Shown here: positions 40,958 through 49,345 of the stretch, piece after piece | How the letters are laid out: each line of letters opens with the position of its first letter | How positions within the stretch are numbered: position 1 is the first letter of the stretch | Virus record (IMG/VR): IMGVR_UViG_3300031630_000002 | Coordinates: 19,337-83,336 of that record | Length of the DNA: 64,000 nucleotides | Direction: 5' to 3' (one strand) | From: a virus | Notes under the pieces: model-generated | Database searches by the model: none | The model's input: only the letters and a program-made list of their open reading frames with translations | What the model was told of the DNA's origin: nothing | Position numbers and translations under genes: made by a program

Positions 40958-43209
40958 TTCGCGCAATTGATCTAGCGAAAAGTCACAAGCATGAATATGT
41001 GACGCTAGAGCATTTGGCTTTGGTCATTTTAGATGACACAGCAGTACGTATTATGTGTTATGAAATACAAGCAGATTGTGAGAGTATCCAAATAGCGATT
41101 GAAGATTATCTAGCAGCAGAATGCGATGAATTGGTTATGTCATCAGATGAAGAGGTCACACCACGTAAGACACAGATGTTAGAGCGAGTATTCAATCGTG
41201 CTATGACACAGGCTGTATTTTACGGAAAGAAATCAATCAACAATGTTGATTTACTGTTGAGCATCTTGTCAGAAGAGCAATCAGTAACTGCACACTACGC
41301 ATACGAGTGTGGGTTAGATAAGCATTCATTGTCAGCATGGTTACATGACGTGAATATGGCAGTTGGCGATGCGTTGTCCGATGGCACGGGCGCCCGCACC
41401 ACTAGTGCACCATCACGTCAAGCAGCAGCACCAACTGCGCTTGAGCAATTCACTGTTAATATGAATGAAGAATCGAGTAATTATGATGATGTAGTTGGTC
41501 GTCGTGATGAGTTGCGAGATCTTGTACAAACATTAGCACGTAAGAAGAAATCCAATGCAGTATTGGTAGGTGGTAGTGGTGTTGGTAAAACTGCTATTGT
41601 AGAAGGATTAGCAAAACTTATCGTAGAAGATGAAGTACCAGATGTTATTAAAGGCAAAACAGTATTGATGCTCGATATGGCAAAATTGGTTGCAGGTACT
41701 AAGTATCGTGGTGATTTTGAAGAACGCATGAAATTACTTGTAGAAGAATTAGAAAAGCGCGACGATGTCATATTGTTCATTGATGAAATTCATATGGTGA
41801 TCGGAGCAGGATCTACGAGTGGCGGGTCAGGTGGAATGGACGCAGGTAATTTACTAAAACCATCATTATCTAGCGGCAAATTAAAAGTAATTGGTGCAAC
41901 CACAGATCAAGAATATCGTAAATTATTTGAAAAAGAAGCAGCATTGGCACGACGATTCACTAAGATTAATATTGAAGAACCATCTGTAGAAGAAGCAAAA
42001 GTGATTCTGCGTAATGCAGCAATGTCATATGAAATTCATTATGGGTTTGAGATTGAACCATCTGCGTGTGATTTGGCAGTTGATTTAAGTGCAGAGTATG
42101 TATTTAATAAGAAATTACCAGATAAGGCATTTGATGTAATTGATCGCGCATGTGCATTCAATAAGATTCAACCTAGCGACGATCAAGTTACATTGATAAC
42201 TGACGAAGCAATTCGTGCAGAATTATCTCGCTATACTGGTATCCCAGCAGAGCATTTGGGAACTAAAGCAGAAGAACAAACAAGTAATAAACATACTCAA
42301 GTAGAGACATTCCTACGAAACAATGTATTTGGACAAGAAGAAGCGATCAATCGTGTAATCAATTCAATTACCATTAGTTTAGCAGGATTAAAAGAACCAA
42401 ACAAGCCTATCGCAAGTTATCTATTCACTGGTCCCACTGGTGTTGGTAAAACTGAAACAGCGAAGCGATTATCAGAATCGATGGATATGAAACTTGTACG
42501 ATTTGATATGAGTGAGTATCAAGAAGCACATTCAGTATCTAAGTTAATCGGTTCACCTCCTGGTTATGTCGGACATGGTGACGGCAAAGCGGGAGATGGT
42601 TTGTTGATCACTGCATTGGAAGATTCACCAAATTGCGTATTGTTGTTAGACGAAGTAGAAAAAGCACATCCAGATATTATGTCAGTATTATTAGCATTAT
42701 TGGATGATGGTGTAATCACGTCTAGTACAGGTAAAAAGGTATCGGGTAAGAATTCAATCATCATTATGACATCTAACTTAGGTGCACGTGAAGGTTCAAA
42801 GAAAGCGATTGGATTTGGTGATCAAGCATATAACGCGTTAGCAGTTAATGAAGCAATCAACAAATTCTTTGCACCAGAATTCCGAAATCGCTTAGATGGT
42901 ATTGTACAATTTAATGCATTAAAATTAAAATATATGCGCAGTATCGTACTAAAGTTCTTGGGACAATTAGAAGGTTATATCGCAGCACGTGGTGTTGAGA
43001 TTGAATGGGATGAAAGTGTATTAGTATTCCTTGAAACAGAAGGTTATGATCCAGCGATGGGTGCACGACCGCTGTCACGACTAATTAACGAGCGTATTAA
43101 ATTACCATTAGCAAAGCATATTATGAATGACACCATCTCTGAAAAACTGATGATCAGTTATACAGACGGTGAAGTGTTAATAACAAATAAAGAACTGGAG
43201 GCAGTGTGA
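40933..43209 (+). CDS. clpA: ClpA-type AAA+ unfoldase with IGF loop
   Basis: The 758-residue protein has exactly the length of E. coli ClpA. An N-domain (1-140, HEYVTLEHLALVIL), NBD1 with Walker A GGSGVGKT (213-220) and Walker B LFIDEI, and NBD2 with GPTGVGKT (500-507) and LLLDEVEKAHP are present; the ClpB middle coiled coil is absent. KKAIGFGDQ (IGF at 626-628) sits where ClpA has its ClpP-docking IGL loop (617-619). It should therefore be able to dock on a ClpP ring. No clpP gene is in this window. It feeds directly into the aminopeptidase gene (GTGA overlap). Confidence 0.93.
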   Translation: MSEIENIVVRAIDLAKSHKHEYVTLEHLALVILDDTAVRIMCYEIQADCESIQIAIEDYLAAECDELVMSSDEEVTPRKTQMLERVFNRAMTQAVFYGKKSINNVDLLLSILSEEQSVTAHYAYECGLDKHSLSAWLHDVNMAVGDALSDGTGARTTSAPSRQAAAPTALEQFTVNMNEESSNYDDVVGRRDELRDLVQTLARKKKSNAVLVGGSGVGKTAIVEGLAKLIVEDEVPDVIKGKTVLMLDMAKLVAGTKYRGDFEERMKLLVEELEKRDDVILFIDEIHMVIGAGSTSGGSGGMDAGNLLKPSLSSGKLKVIGATTDQEYRKLFEKEAALARRFTKINIEEPSVEEAKVILRNAAMSYEIHYGFEIEPSACDLAVDLSAEYVFNKKLPDKAFDVIDRACAFNKIQPSDDQVTLITDEAIRAELSRYTGIPAEHLGTKAEEQTSNKHTQVETFLRNNVFGQEEAINRVINSITISLAGLKEPNKPIASYLFTGPTGVGKTETAKRLSESMDMKLVRFDMSEYQEAHSVSKLIGSPPGYVGHGDGKAGDGLLITALEDSPNCVLLLDEVEKAHPDIMSVLLALLDDGVITSSTGKKVSGKNSIIIMTSNLGAREGSKKAIGFGDQAYNALAVNEAINKFFAPEFRNRLDGIVQFNALKLKYMRSIVLKFLGQLEGYIAARGVEIEWDESVLVFLETEGYDPAMGARPLSRLINERIKLPLAKHIMNDTISEKLMISYTDGEVLITNKELEAV

Positions 43210-44627
43210 GCGAATATGAAAATAATTCAGCAATCGTAGTTGAATATAAATCAAAGTATTACAAAGTATTAGACAAAGCAACTAAGGGACAGTTACAAGC
43301 AGCATGGGATATGAACAATTCCAGTAAAGATGATGATATGATTGAAGTATCATATCCATCTGGATTGTCTGTACACGCAGTGCTTATTGTAAAAACAACA
43401 GCAGCGACAGATGACGAATTCCGTAATCTTGGTGGTAAATGTTTTTCCAAATATAATAAAAAGCGCAGTCATGTTTATTTTGAGTTTAATGATAAGACCT
43501 CTGCGTCTATCATCGAAGGTGCACGTCTTGCTGCATACTCATTCAGCAAGTACAAGACAGATTACGCAAGTGATGCGTTTACATATATTCACGGTACAGA
43601 TTCAATAAAAACCATTGAAGAAAGTGTATTCTTAGCACGTGACCTAGTTACTGAGCCGGGTAACGAACTGTATCCAGAAGAGTACGCGGATCGTATCAAC
43701 CAAATGTTAACACCGTTAGGTGTAACGGTAAAGGTCATGCATGAGAAGTTTCTACGTAAACTAGGATTTGATCTACTATTGAGTGTTGGTGAAGGTTCTG
43801 ATCGTGACAGTTATGTTGTTGTGATGGAATACATGAATGCTGGTACAGATGCAGCACCACTTGCTCTAGTAGGAAAAGGTGTTACATTTGATTCTGGTGG
43901 TATCTCACTAAAGCCTGGAAAGGGTATGGGTGATATGAAGACTGACATGGGTGGTTCAGCAGCAGTGGTTGGTGCTATGCATGCAATTGCTTCACAGAAT
44001 GTAAAAGCCAATGTAGTAGGAATCGTAGGACTTGTAGAAAACATGCCGTCTGGTGGTGCAACCCGTCCAGGAGATGTGATTGGGTCATTGAATGGTCAAA
44101 CAGTTGAGAACTTGAATACAGATGCAGAAGGTCGCTTAGTACTTGCTGATATTCTAACATATGTACAAAATGAATACAAGCCATCAGAGATCATTGATTT
44201 GGCAACATTAACTGGTGCTATTTTGGTAACACTGGGTCACGAAGCAGCAGGCTTGTTTAGTAATTCTACTGGTTTCGCTAGTCATATTGCATCAGTTGGT
44301 TCAGATGCGGGAGAGAATTATTTCCGTATGCCGATGGGCAAAGTATGGAATAAGATGATTGATTCGCCTATTGCAGATATGCAGAACATTGGTGGTCCGT
44401 ATGGTGGTTCTACCACAGCAGCAGAGTTCTTATATCGTTTCGTTGATAGTGATACTCCATGGGCGCATTTGGATATTGCTGGAATGGCATGGACTGATAG
44501 TCCTAAAGATACAACACCAAAAGGTGCAGTAGGATTTGGCGTGCGTACCCTGTACGATATCGCTTGTGGGTTAACCCACGACCAACCAACGACTCACTGG
44601 GCGATTGATCCAGATATGCAATACTAA
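43206..44627 (+). CDS. pepA: Leucyl aminopeptidase (M17 family)
   Basis: M17 peptidases remove N-terminal residues from peptides with two metal ions. The 473-residue protein has GKGVTFDSGGISLKPGKGMGDMKTDMGG (K and metal-binding D residues; about 223-250) and the family signature NTDAEGRLVLADIL (about 302-315), with an N-terminal domain ending in RDLVTEPGNELYPEEYA. It starts with GTG overlapping the clpA stop after GGAGG. In sequence with DnaJ and ClpA it suggests a protein-unfolding and peptide-recycling unit that yields amino acids. Some PepA proteins also bind DNA; no evidence here. Confidence 0.93.
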   Translation: MSEYENNSAIVVEYKSKYYKVLDKATKGQLQAAWDMNNSSKDDDMIEVSYPSGLSVHAVLIVKTTAATDDEFRNLGGKCFSKYNKKRSHVYFEFNDKTSASIIEGARLAAYSFSKYKTDYASDAFTYIHGTDSIKTIEESVFLARDLVTEPGNELYPEEYADRINQMLTPLGVTVKVMHEKFLRKLGFDLLLSVGEGSDRDSYVVVMEYMNAGTDAAPLALVGKGVTFDSGGISLKPGKGMGDMKTDMGGSAAVVGAMHAIASQNVKANVVGIVGLVENMPSGGATRPGDVIGSLNGQTVENLNTDAEGRLVLADILTYVQNEYKPSEIIDLATLTGAILVTLGHEAAGLFSNSTGFASHIASVGSDAGENYFRMPMGKVWNKMIDSPIADMQNIGGPYGGSTTAAEFLYRFVDSDTPWAHLDIAGMAWTDSPKDTTPKGAVGFGVRTLYDIACGLTHDQPTTHWAIDPDMQY

Positions 44628-44637
44628 TCATTAAGTA

Positions 44638-44676
44638 CTCTCTTTATAATGATAAATACTATTATTATAAAGAGAG
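44638..44676 (+). repeat. Perfect 13-bp inverted repeat around a late promoter
   Basis: CTCTCTTTATAAT (44638-44650) and ATTATAAAGAGAG (44664-44676) are perfect reverse complements with a 13-base centre that holds ATAAATAC. It starts 10 bases after the aminopeptidase stop, so the read-through RNA would form a strong hairpin there. Confidence 0.75.
44652..44659 (+). promoter_or_regulatory. Late promoter (GATAAATAC) in a palindrome loop
   Basis: ATAAATAC lies 26 bases before ATG 44686, in the centre of the 13-bp inverted repeat. Confidence 0.75.
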
Positions 44677-44685
44677 ATTAATCCA

Positions 44686-45159
44686 ATGGCATTTAGAGGC
44701 ATACAAACAACAAATTTAATAAGTACAGACACAGCATTTGATGATTCTTTACTTATATTAAATAAATCAGGAACTACCCCAGAAGATGTGGGATTCTTAG
44801 GAAGAATCGGTGCATCATCTTATGCTGGACTGATAAAAGATTCCGATTCTGGAAAATTCATTCTAATTGATTCGATTACGTTAAGTTCACAGACTAACAA
44901 TGATGTCAGTGCAATGGACGCAAGTCTGGTAAAAGGTACACTAGACGTTGGTACAATCAATGCGTCTGTTATCAACACAGATGTCATGAATATAAGCACG
45001 ACTGAGTTCGTACTACCAAAAGGTACAGAAGCACAACGTCCTACCAACCCCGTAGAAGCACAGATGTTTTTCAATACAGAAACCAAAATGTTTGAAGGAT
45101 ATGACGGAACATCATGGATACAACTAATCCCCGCTACATTCGTACCAGCTACGCCATAA
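44686..45159 (+). CDS. Tail-fibre-associated protein
   Basis: The 157-residue protein ends with LPKGTEAQRPTNPVEAQMFFNTETKMFEGYDGTSWIQL, where 'G.t.qRP..P..GqmFfNt.t..fEgydG.sW' is the common C-terminal fibre or fibre-adaptor motif of phages. The N-terminal part (AFRGIQTTNLISTDTAFDDS) is Thr/Ser/Asp-rich. Late promoter upstream, followed by other virion genes. Likely a fibre or fibre adaptor. Confidence 0.75.
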   Translation: MAFRGIQTTNLISTDTAFDDSLLILNKSGTTPEDVGFLGRIGASSYAGLIKDSDSGKFILIDSITLSSQTNNDVSAMDASLVKGTLDVGTINASVINTDVMNISTTEFVLPKGTEAQRPTNPVEAQMFFNTETKMFEGYDGTSWIQLIPATFVPATP

Positions 45160-45190
45160 TCACAACATAGTTAACGCTATCTCTTTAATG

Positions 45191-45198
45191 ATAAATAC
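45191..45198 (+). promoter_or_regulatory. Late promoter (GATAAATAC)
   Basis: ATAAATAC 23 bases before ATG 45222, with AGGAG at 45211-45215. The surrounding CTCTTTAATGATAAATACT resembles the promoter at 44652, as if duplicated. Confidence 0.75.
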
Positions 45199-45221
45199 TA
45201 TTATTAGAATAGGAGTATCTT

Positions 45222-45398
45222 ATGGCTAAGATAGCAGAAACAGTCATCGTGATTAAAGCAAGTAAATTGTTAAAAGATGGTGAAGAATCAATAGAAGTAT
45301 TAGATAGCGAAGCAATCGCCCAACTTACAGCAGTAATTGAAGAATTGGCTGGTGTTGGTGTATTGATTGAAATTGAAACATTAGACGGACAAGAATAA
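45222..45398 (+). CDS. Small late protein
   Basis: A 58-residue frame, MAKIAETVIVIKASKLLKDG..., acidic in the middle, ending ...IEIETLDGQE. It has a late promoter and a good AGGAG site, and the next gene follows after one base. Function unknown; probably a small virion component. Confidence 0.65.
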   Translation: MAKIAETVIVIKASKLLKDGEESIEVLDSEAIAQLTAVIEELAGVGVLIEIETLDGQE

Positions 45399-45399
45399 A

Positions 45400-45771
45400 A
45401 TGGCTAGTTCAACAGTAATTTTAACAAACAAGGCAGAAATGTCATACACAGGCGATAAAGCCAGAGGTGATGGATTTTATGGATACAGTGATGGTTTACA
45501 TACCGTTAGTTTTCATGTAAATAATTTCACGGGTCGTATTTGGTTACAAGCAACATTGCTTGATTCTCCAACAGAAGCCGATTGGTTCAATATTGCATTA
45601 GCAACAGCAACTGAATATTTGCAGATAGATGGCACATCGGCAACAGAAGGTGTCACATTTGTTGGTAATTTTGTATATGTACGTGCAAAAATAGACAGAA
45701 CGTATTTGGTTGATCAGACATATGATCCATCAGTGCATGGCTCGGTAAACAAAATAGTATTAATGATTTAA
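45400..45771 (+). CDS. Small virion protein, paralogue of the 7748 protein's C-terminal domain
   Basis: A 123-residue protein: HTVSFHVNNFTGRIWLQATL, SPTEADWFNIAL, EGVTFVGNFVYVRAKIDRT, GSVNKIVLMI. It aligns along its length with the C-terminal ~90 residues of the protein at 7748. Position between a small late gene and the long fibre suggests a fibre-base or decoration domain. Two stand-alone and fused versions show domain shuffling within the genome. Confidence 0.7.
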   Translation: MASSTVILTNKAEMSYTGDKARGDGFYGYSDGLHTVSFHVNNFTGRIWLQATLLDSPTEADWFNIALATATEYLQIDGTSATEGVTFVGNFVYVRAKIDRTYLVDQTYDPSVHGSVNKIVLMI

Positions 45772-45782
45772 GGAGTTAAAAA

Positions 45783-48224
45783 ATGGCAATTAACGCAGCA
45801 AGGCCACGTGCAGTCACTGATGGATCACAATCAGGTATCGTTGATACCGAAATGCGAGTAACGCATGGTGATTTATTAAAGTATGACGCAACAAAGAAAA
45901 TGTATGTACCAGCATCTGGTAATACGTTTGCACTAAGTGAGTTTTTCAATGACCTTGATGTCATTTCACTTGCGGATGTTAATTCAGCAATTGATGCCCA
46001 TGCAATAGCAGGTGCAAGCAATGGCGACGCTATTGATTTGTCATCATATGCAACCGATGCGCAAGTACAATCATTATTCGCTGCATATGTACCAGTTGTA
46101 GATTATACCAATGTAACAAACACACCATCATTGGCATCATATGCAACTAGTGCATACGTAGATCAACAAGTAGCAGCAGTTGCTGTATTCAGTGGAAATT
46201 TTGCTGATTTGGTTGGCACACCTACAATATTCAGTGGTAGTTATAGTGATTTACTCAATGTACCAATTATTCCAAGTATTGATGGATTATCTACGATTGC
46301 GTATGTAGATCAACAAATTGCAGCAGTAACACATCCAGCAACTGATTTATCTGCACATGCATTGATAAGTAGTTTGCCAACTGATGTAAATGAATTAACA
46401 GACACAACTGGGCTACTTACGACGGATTTATCTGCGCATTCAACCATAGCATACGTTGATCAGCAAATTGCAAATGTAAGTGGTACTGATCTTAGTGATT
46501 ATGTAACTTCAACTTCATTAACTAGTTCGCTTGCAGGATATGCATTGACATCGTCTGTGTTCGGTGGTAGTTATACTGATCTAACTAATGTACCACAAGA
46601 TTTGGTAACAACGGGTTATCTTGCGAATACATTAGCAAGTTATCAGCCATCTATTGATTTAAGTGGGTATGCATTAACGACTTCTTTATTCAGTGGTGAC
46701 TATACAGATTTAACTAACAAGCCTACAGTATTCAGTGGCAATTTTGCTGATTTGATCGGTACACCTATCATATTCAGTGGTAGTTATACTGATTTGACAG
46801 ATCAGCCAATTATTCCAAGTATTGCTGGATTATCAACGATTTCATATGTAGATCAACAAATTGCAAATGTCGCTGGTGGTGGTATTATTGATTTGTCTAG
46901 TTATGTAACAGATGCAGAGTTAGCAACATCATTGGCAGATTATCAACCAACAGTTGATTTAAGTTCATATGCAACTACTACTTCACTAAACACTGCTATT
47001 TCAGCAATCGTACACCCAACTATACCAACAGACGTACGTGACTTAACGGATACCACAAGTTTGTTAGGCGGTGGTGGAACGACCAATTATAACGATTTAA
47101 CTAACACGCCGACAATCCCAAGTATTGCAGGATTGGCAACAGAAACATATGTGACTAATGCAATTAGCAGTGCAAGTATCGCTGCCATTAGTTCAATAAA
47201 TGACTTAAATGATGTTGCAATAGACGGTACAGAAGCAAATACACATACTCTTATGTACAATGCATTGAGTTCAATGTGGGAGAATGTAGACTTATCAGAA
47301 AACTGGGCAAGTAAAGATTATGTCACATCGCAATTATCATCATTTAGTACAGATGGCACAATTGATTTAGAAGGATATGCTAGAGAAAGTTGGACAATAC
47401 AGAAATTAGTAGAACGCGGAAACCACTTTAGTGGAAACTATAATGATTTAGTGAATCGTCCTATATTGTTTAGTGGTGATTATAATGATTTATACAATAC
47501 TCCAACAGAACAATCTGCATCGTTGTCACTTACATTAGTCGACAATGTATTAGCATTAAGTAACGGAAACCAGATTGACTTAGGTGATCTTGCATTAGAT
47601 TATAACAACTTTACAAACTCGCCGACATTGTTTACTGGCGATTACAATGCGCTAATAAATTTACCAGTACTGTTTAGTGGTAATTATTTAGACCTAGCCA
47701 ATAAGCCTTATATTCCGAGTATTGCCGGGTTAGCAACTGAAGATTTTGTTAATAACCGATGGGCAGAACCAGATATTACTGGTGATAGAAACTTCACTCA
47801 TAATGTTGAGTTTAGAGCAGACATTAGACAAGTAGCAAGTGGGGTATCAACTACTGCACAGAAACGTGACTTGGTATTTGCAATACAAACTACTGATGCA
47901 ATAGAAACAGAAGTATCATTTAGTGATAGTACTTATATTACATTATCTGATAATACAACTGCTAAATTTACTGCTACCTATGTTGCTACTAGTGGCACTG
48001 TACATGATAGTTTTAAAGTTACTGGAATTGTTCACAAGATGGCAGGTAATTTGGTTGCAATCGGAAATAATAGTTATGAAGTAACACAAGATAGTGATTC
48101 TGGATTCACTGGTGTAGTATCAGTCGATAGCGTTAACGATAGAATGACAGTTACAGTTCAAGGCGCAGCCGCTACTACTGTAGACTGGGTTGTATTTGTT
48201 GAACTAACAGAAGTAACACGATAA
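45783..48224 (+). CDS. Long repetitive tail fibre
   Basis: The 813-residue protein has an N-terminal head (DGSQSGIVDTEMRVTHGDLL; AINAARPRAVTDGS), a repeat region (about 100-640) built from short units such as FSGNFADLVGTP, FSGSYTDLT-QPIIPSIAGL and STIAYVDQQIA, and a C-terminal beta domain (about 690-813) rich in Thr/Val/Ser. This is a classical shaft-plus-tip fibre layout, probably the receptor-binding fibre. No chaperone or endosialidase-type motif is visible. Ribosome site AAGGAG. Confidence 0.85.
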   Translation: MAINAARPRAVTDGSQSGIVDTEMRVTHGDLLKYDATKKMYVPASGNTFALSEFFNDLDVISLADVNSAIDAHAIAGASNGDAIDLSSYATDAQVQSLFAAYVPVVDYTNVTNTPSLASYATSAYVDQQVAAVAVFSGNFADLVGTPTIFSGSYSDLLNVPIIPSIDGLSTIAYVDQQIAAVTHPATDLSAHALISSLPTDVNELTDTTGLLTTDLSAHSTIAYVDQQIANVSGTDLSDYVTSTSLTSSLAGYALTSSVFGGSYTDLTNVPQDLVTTGYLANTLASYQPSIDLSGYALTTSLFSGDYTDLTNKPTVFSGNFADLIGTPIIFSGSYTDLTDQPIIPSIAGLSTISYVDQQIANVAGGGIIDLSSYVTDAELATSLADYQPTVDLSSYATTTSLNTAISAIVHPTIPTDVRDLTDTTSLLGGGGTTNYNDLTNTPTIPSIAGLATETYVTNAISSASIAAISSINDLNDVAIDGTEANTHTLMYNALSSMWENVDLSENWASKDYVTSQLSSFSTDGTIDLEGYARESWTIQKLVERGNHFSGNYNDLVNRPILFSGDYNDLYNTPTEQSASLSLTLVDNVLALSNGNQIDLGDLALDYNNFTNSPTLFTGDYNALINLPVLFSGNYLDLANKPYIPSIAGLATEDFVNNRWAEPDITGDRNFTHNVEFRADIRQVASGVSTTAQKRDLVFAIQTTDAIETEVSFSDSTYITLSDNTTAKFTATYVATSGTVHDSFKVTGIVHKMAGNLVAIGNNSYEVTQDSDSGFTGVVSVDSVNDRMTVTVQGAAATTVDWVVFVELTEVTR
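46187..46328 (+). repeat. Fibre DNA repeat, copy 1
   Basis: About 142 bases encoding FSGNFADL...SYVDQQIA-type units, imperfectly repeated at 46730-46871 in the same frame. The two encoded 48-residue blocks are mostly identical. Confidence 0.75.
46730..46871 (+). repeat. Fibre DNA repeat, copy 2
   Basis: Second copy of the ~142-base unit at 46187, 543 bases downstream, in frame. Confidence 0.75.
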
Positions 48225-48240
48225 TTATTTTCAATAAAAG

Positions 48241-48265
48241 ATAAATACAATTAGTGCAAAAGCAC
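48241..48265 (+). promoter_or_regulatory. Late promoter with 5' hairpin, copy 1
   Basis: GATAAATAC (ATAAATAC 48241-48248) followed by AGTGCAAAAGCAC, a GTGC-AAAA-GCAC hairpin at 48254-48265, at the expected 5' end of the mRNA. Then AAAGGAGTC as ribosome site before ATG 48294. Confidence 0.75.
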
Positions 48266-48293
48266 ACAAAATTAAAATTAAAGGAGTCAAATT

Positions 48294-48560
48294 ATGACAA
48301 CTAAAGTAAACAACACATGGGCAGTAGGACAATTCGTAACAGGATCTGTAGATCACTTCACACTAACAGCAGGCGGGGCAATCGTTGCAACAGACCTAGA
48401 AGCAATCACCGTGGCAGTAGCACAAAAAGCAACAATCGTTTTAATCGGTGCACTTGGTGATACTACTCTTAACATCGCAATCGAAAATGACGGCGCTTGG
48501 ACAGCAGCAGACCTAGAAGCAGCATTGACAGGTTACACAGTAGCAGTTCTTGCATACTAA
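48294..48560 (+). CDS. Small Ala/Thr-rich virion protein 1
   Basis: An 88-residue protein with AWTAADLEAALTGYTVAVLAY at the end. It shares the WTAADL-AA- motif and the whole promoter-hairpin-ribosome-site module with the next gene, so the pair looks like a tandem duplication that diverged. Strong expression signals (late promoter, AAGGAG, terminator after) suggest an abundant small virion or decoration protein. Confidence 0.7.
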   Translation: MTTKVNNTWAVGQFVTGSVDHFTLTAGGAIVATDLEAITVAVAQKATIVLIGALGDTTLNIAIENDGAWTAADLEAALTGYTVAVLAY

Positions 48561-48583
48561 TCTAAGTTGAAATTAACAATTTT

Positions 48584-48607
48584 AAAACCACCTTCGGGTG
48601 GTTTTTT
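48584..48607 (+). terminator. Strong intrinsic terminator
   Basis: AAAACCACC (48584-48592), tetraloop TTCG, GGTGGTTTTTT (48597-48607). Perfect stem, T run. Confidence 0.92.
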
Positions 48608-48630
48608 ATTGGCCAGAAATAATTAAAAAG

Positions 48631-48655
48631 ATAAATACATATAGTGCAAAAGCAC
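48631..48655 (+). promoter_or_regulatory. Late promoter with 5' hairpin, copy 2
   Basis: ATAAATAC 48631-48638, hairpin GTGC-AAAA-GCAC 48644-48655, then AAAAGGAGTC before ATG 48681. Nearly the same module as at 48241. Confidence 0.75.
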
Positions 48656-48680
48656 AGATAATTAAAAAGGAGTCATAAAC

Positions 48681-48986
48681 ATGGCAACACGTAATCCAGC
48701 AAACGAAATCGAATTTAACGTAGTTAACTTTGGTGCAACAGTATCAATTTTTGCAATAGCAGGCGCAACAGGTGCAGACGCACAAGTAGCACCAGGCGAA
48801 GACATGGAAGCATTCATCGAAGCAGTACAGATGAAAGGCACATCATTGGGACTTGGCGTATTTGCATCAGGCGCATTCAACGTTTATGTTGAAGGTTCAT
48901 CTTGGACAGCAGCAGACCTACAAACAGCAGTACAGGCAACTGGCGGCGTTTTCGCAGCAGCAACTGTTACTGACGGCGGACTATAA
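48681..48986 (+). CDS. Small Ala/Gly-rich virion protein 2
   Basis: A 101-residue protein with SSWTAADLQTAVQATGGVF at the end, sharing the WTAADL motif with the protein at 48294. Ala, Val and Gly-rich, beta-like. Monocistronic between its own late promoter and the terminator at 49008. Probably an abundant virion protein. Confidence 0.7.
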   Translation: MATRNPANEIEFNVVNFGATVSIFAIAGATGADAQVAPGEDMEAFIEAVQMKGTSLGLGVFASGAFNVYVEGSSWTAADLQTAVQATGGVFAAATVTDGGL

Positions 48987-49007
48987 GACTAACGTTTTAA
49001 GTTAATT

Positions 49008-49045
49008 AAAAAACCGAGTATGTTTTCCTGCATGCTCGGTTTTTT
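49008..49045 (+). terminator. Strong intrinsic terminator
   Basis: AAAAAACCGAGTATG (49008-49022) pairs with CATGCTCGGTTTTTT (49031-49045) with one wobble; 8-base loop. A-rich left and T-rich right arms make it bidirectional. Confidence 0.92.
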
Positions 49046-49051
49046 TACGGC

Positions 49052-49080
49052 TTGACTTTATATAAATACTATCATATAAT
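49052..49080 (+). promoter_or_regulatory. Overlapping sigma70 and late promoters
   Basis: TTGACT 49052-49057, 17 bp, TATAAT 49075-49080; the spacer contains the full late box TATAAATAC at 49061-49069. Both point to ATG 49094; AGAGGAAG precedes the ATG. Confidence 0.7.
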
Positions 49081-49093
49081 AGAGGAAGTAAAT

Positions 49094-49345
49094 ATGTCAA
49101 ATACAGATTTAAATGAAGACGGTAAAGTAAGTATGCTAGAAGCATTTCCATATTGGTTTGATAGATTGAGATTGTTTCCAAGAGCATTCATTAGTGTATA
49201 TATCTATTTGTTATATGATGTATCGCAATGGTTCATGCTACTAGAAGATCCTAACATGGCACAAGCGGGATTAGTATCAGTCATAGTGGGTGCAGGCGCA
49301 GCATGGTTTGGTCTGTATGTGAGTTCAGATTCACAAAAAACATAA
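49094..49345 (+). CDS. Holin-like small membrane protein with an EF-hand loop
   Basis: The start is 49094 (MSNTDLNEDGK), after AGAGGAAG, not the in-frame ATG at 49052 inside the promoter. Residues 5-16 (DLNEDGKVSMLE) fit the 12-residue EF-hand calcium loop: D5, N7, D9, G10, S13, E16. Then two hydrophobic segments follow (FISVYIYLLYDVSQWFML and AGLVSVIVGAGAAWFGLYV). Two spans, 83 residues and a charged tail fit a small holin-like phage membrane protein. Holin function is inferred. Confidence 0.65.
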   Translation: MSNTDLNEDGKVSMLEAFPYWFDRLRLFPRAFISVYIYLLYDVSQWFMLLEDPNMAQAGLVSVIVGAGAAWFGLYVSSDSQKT

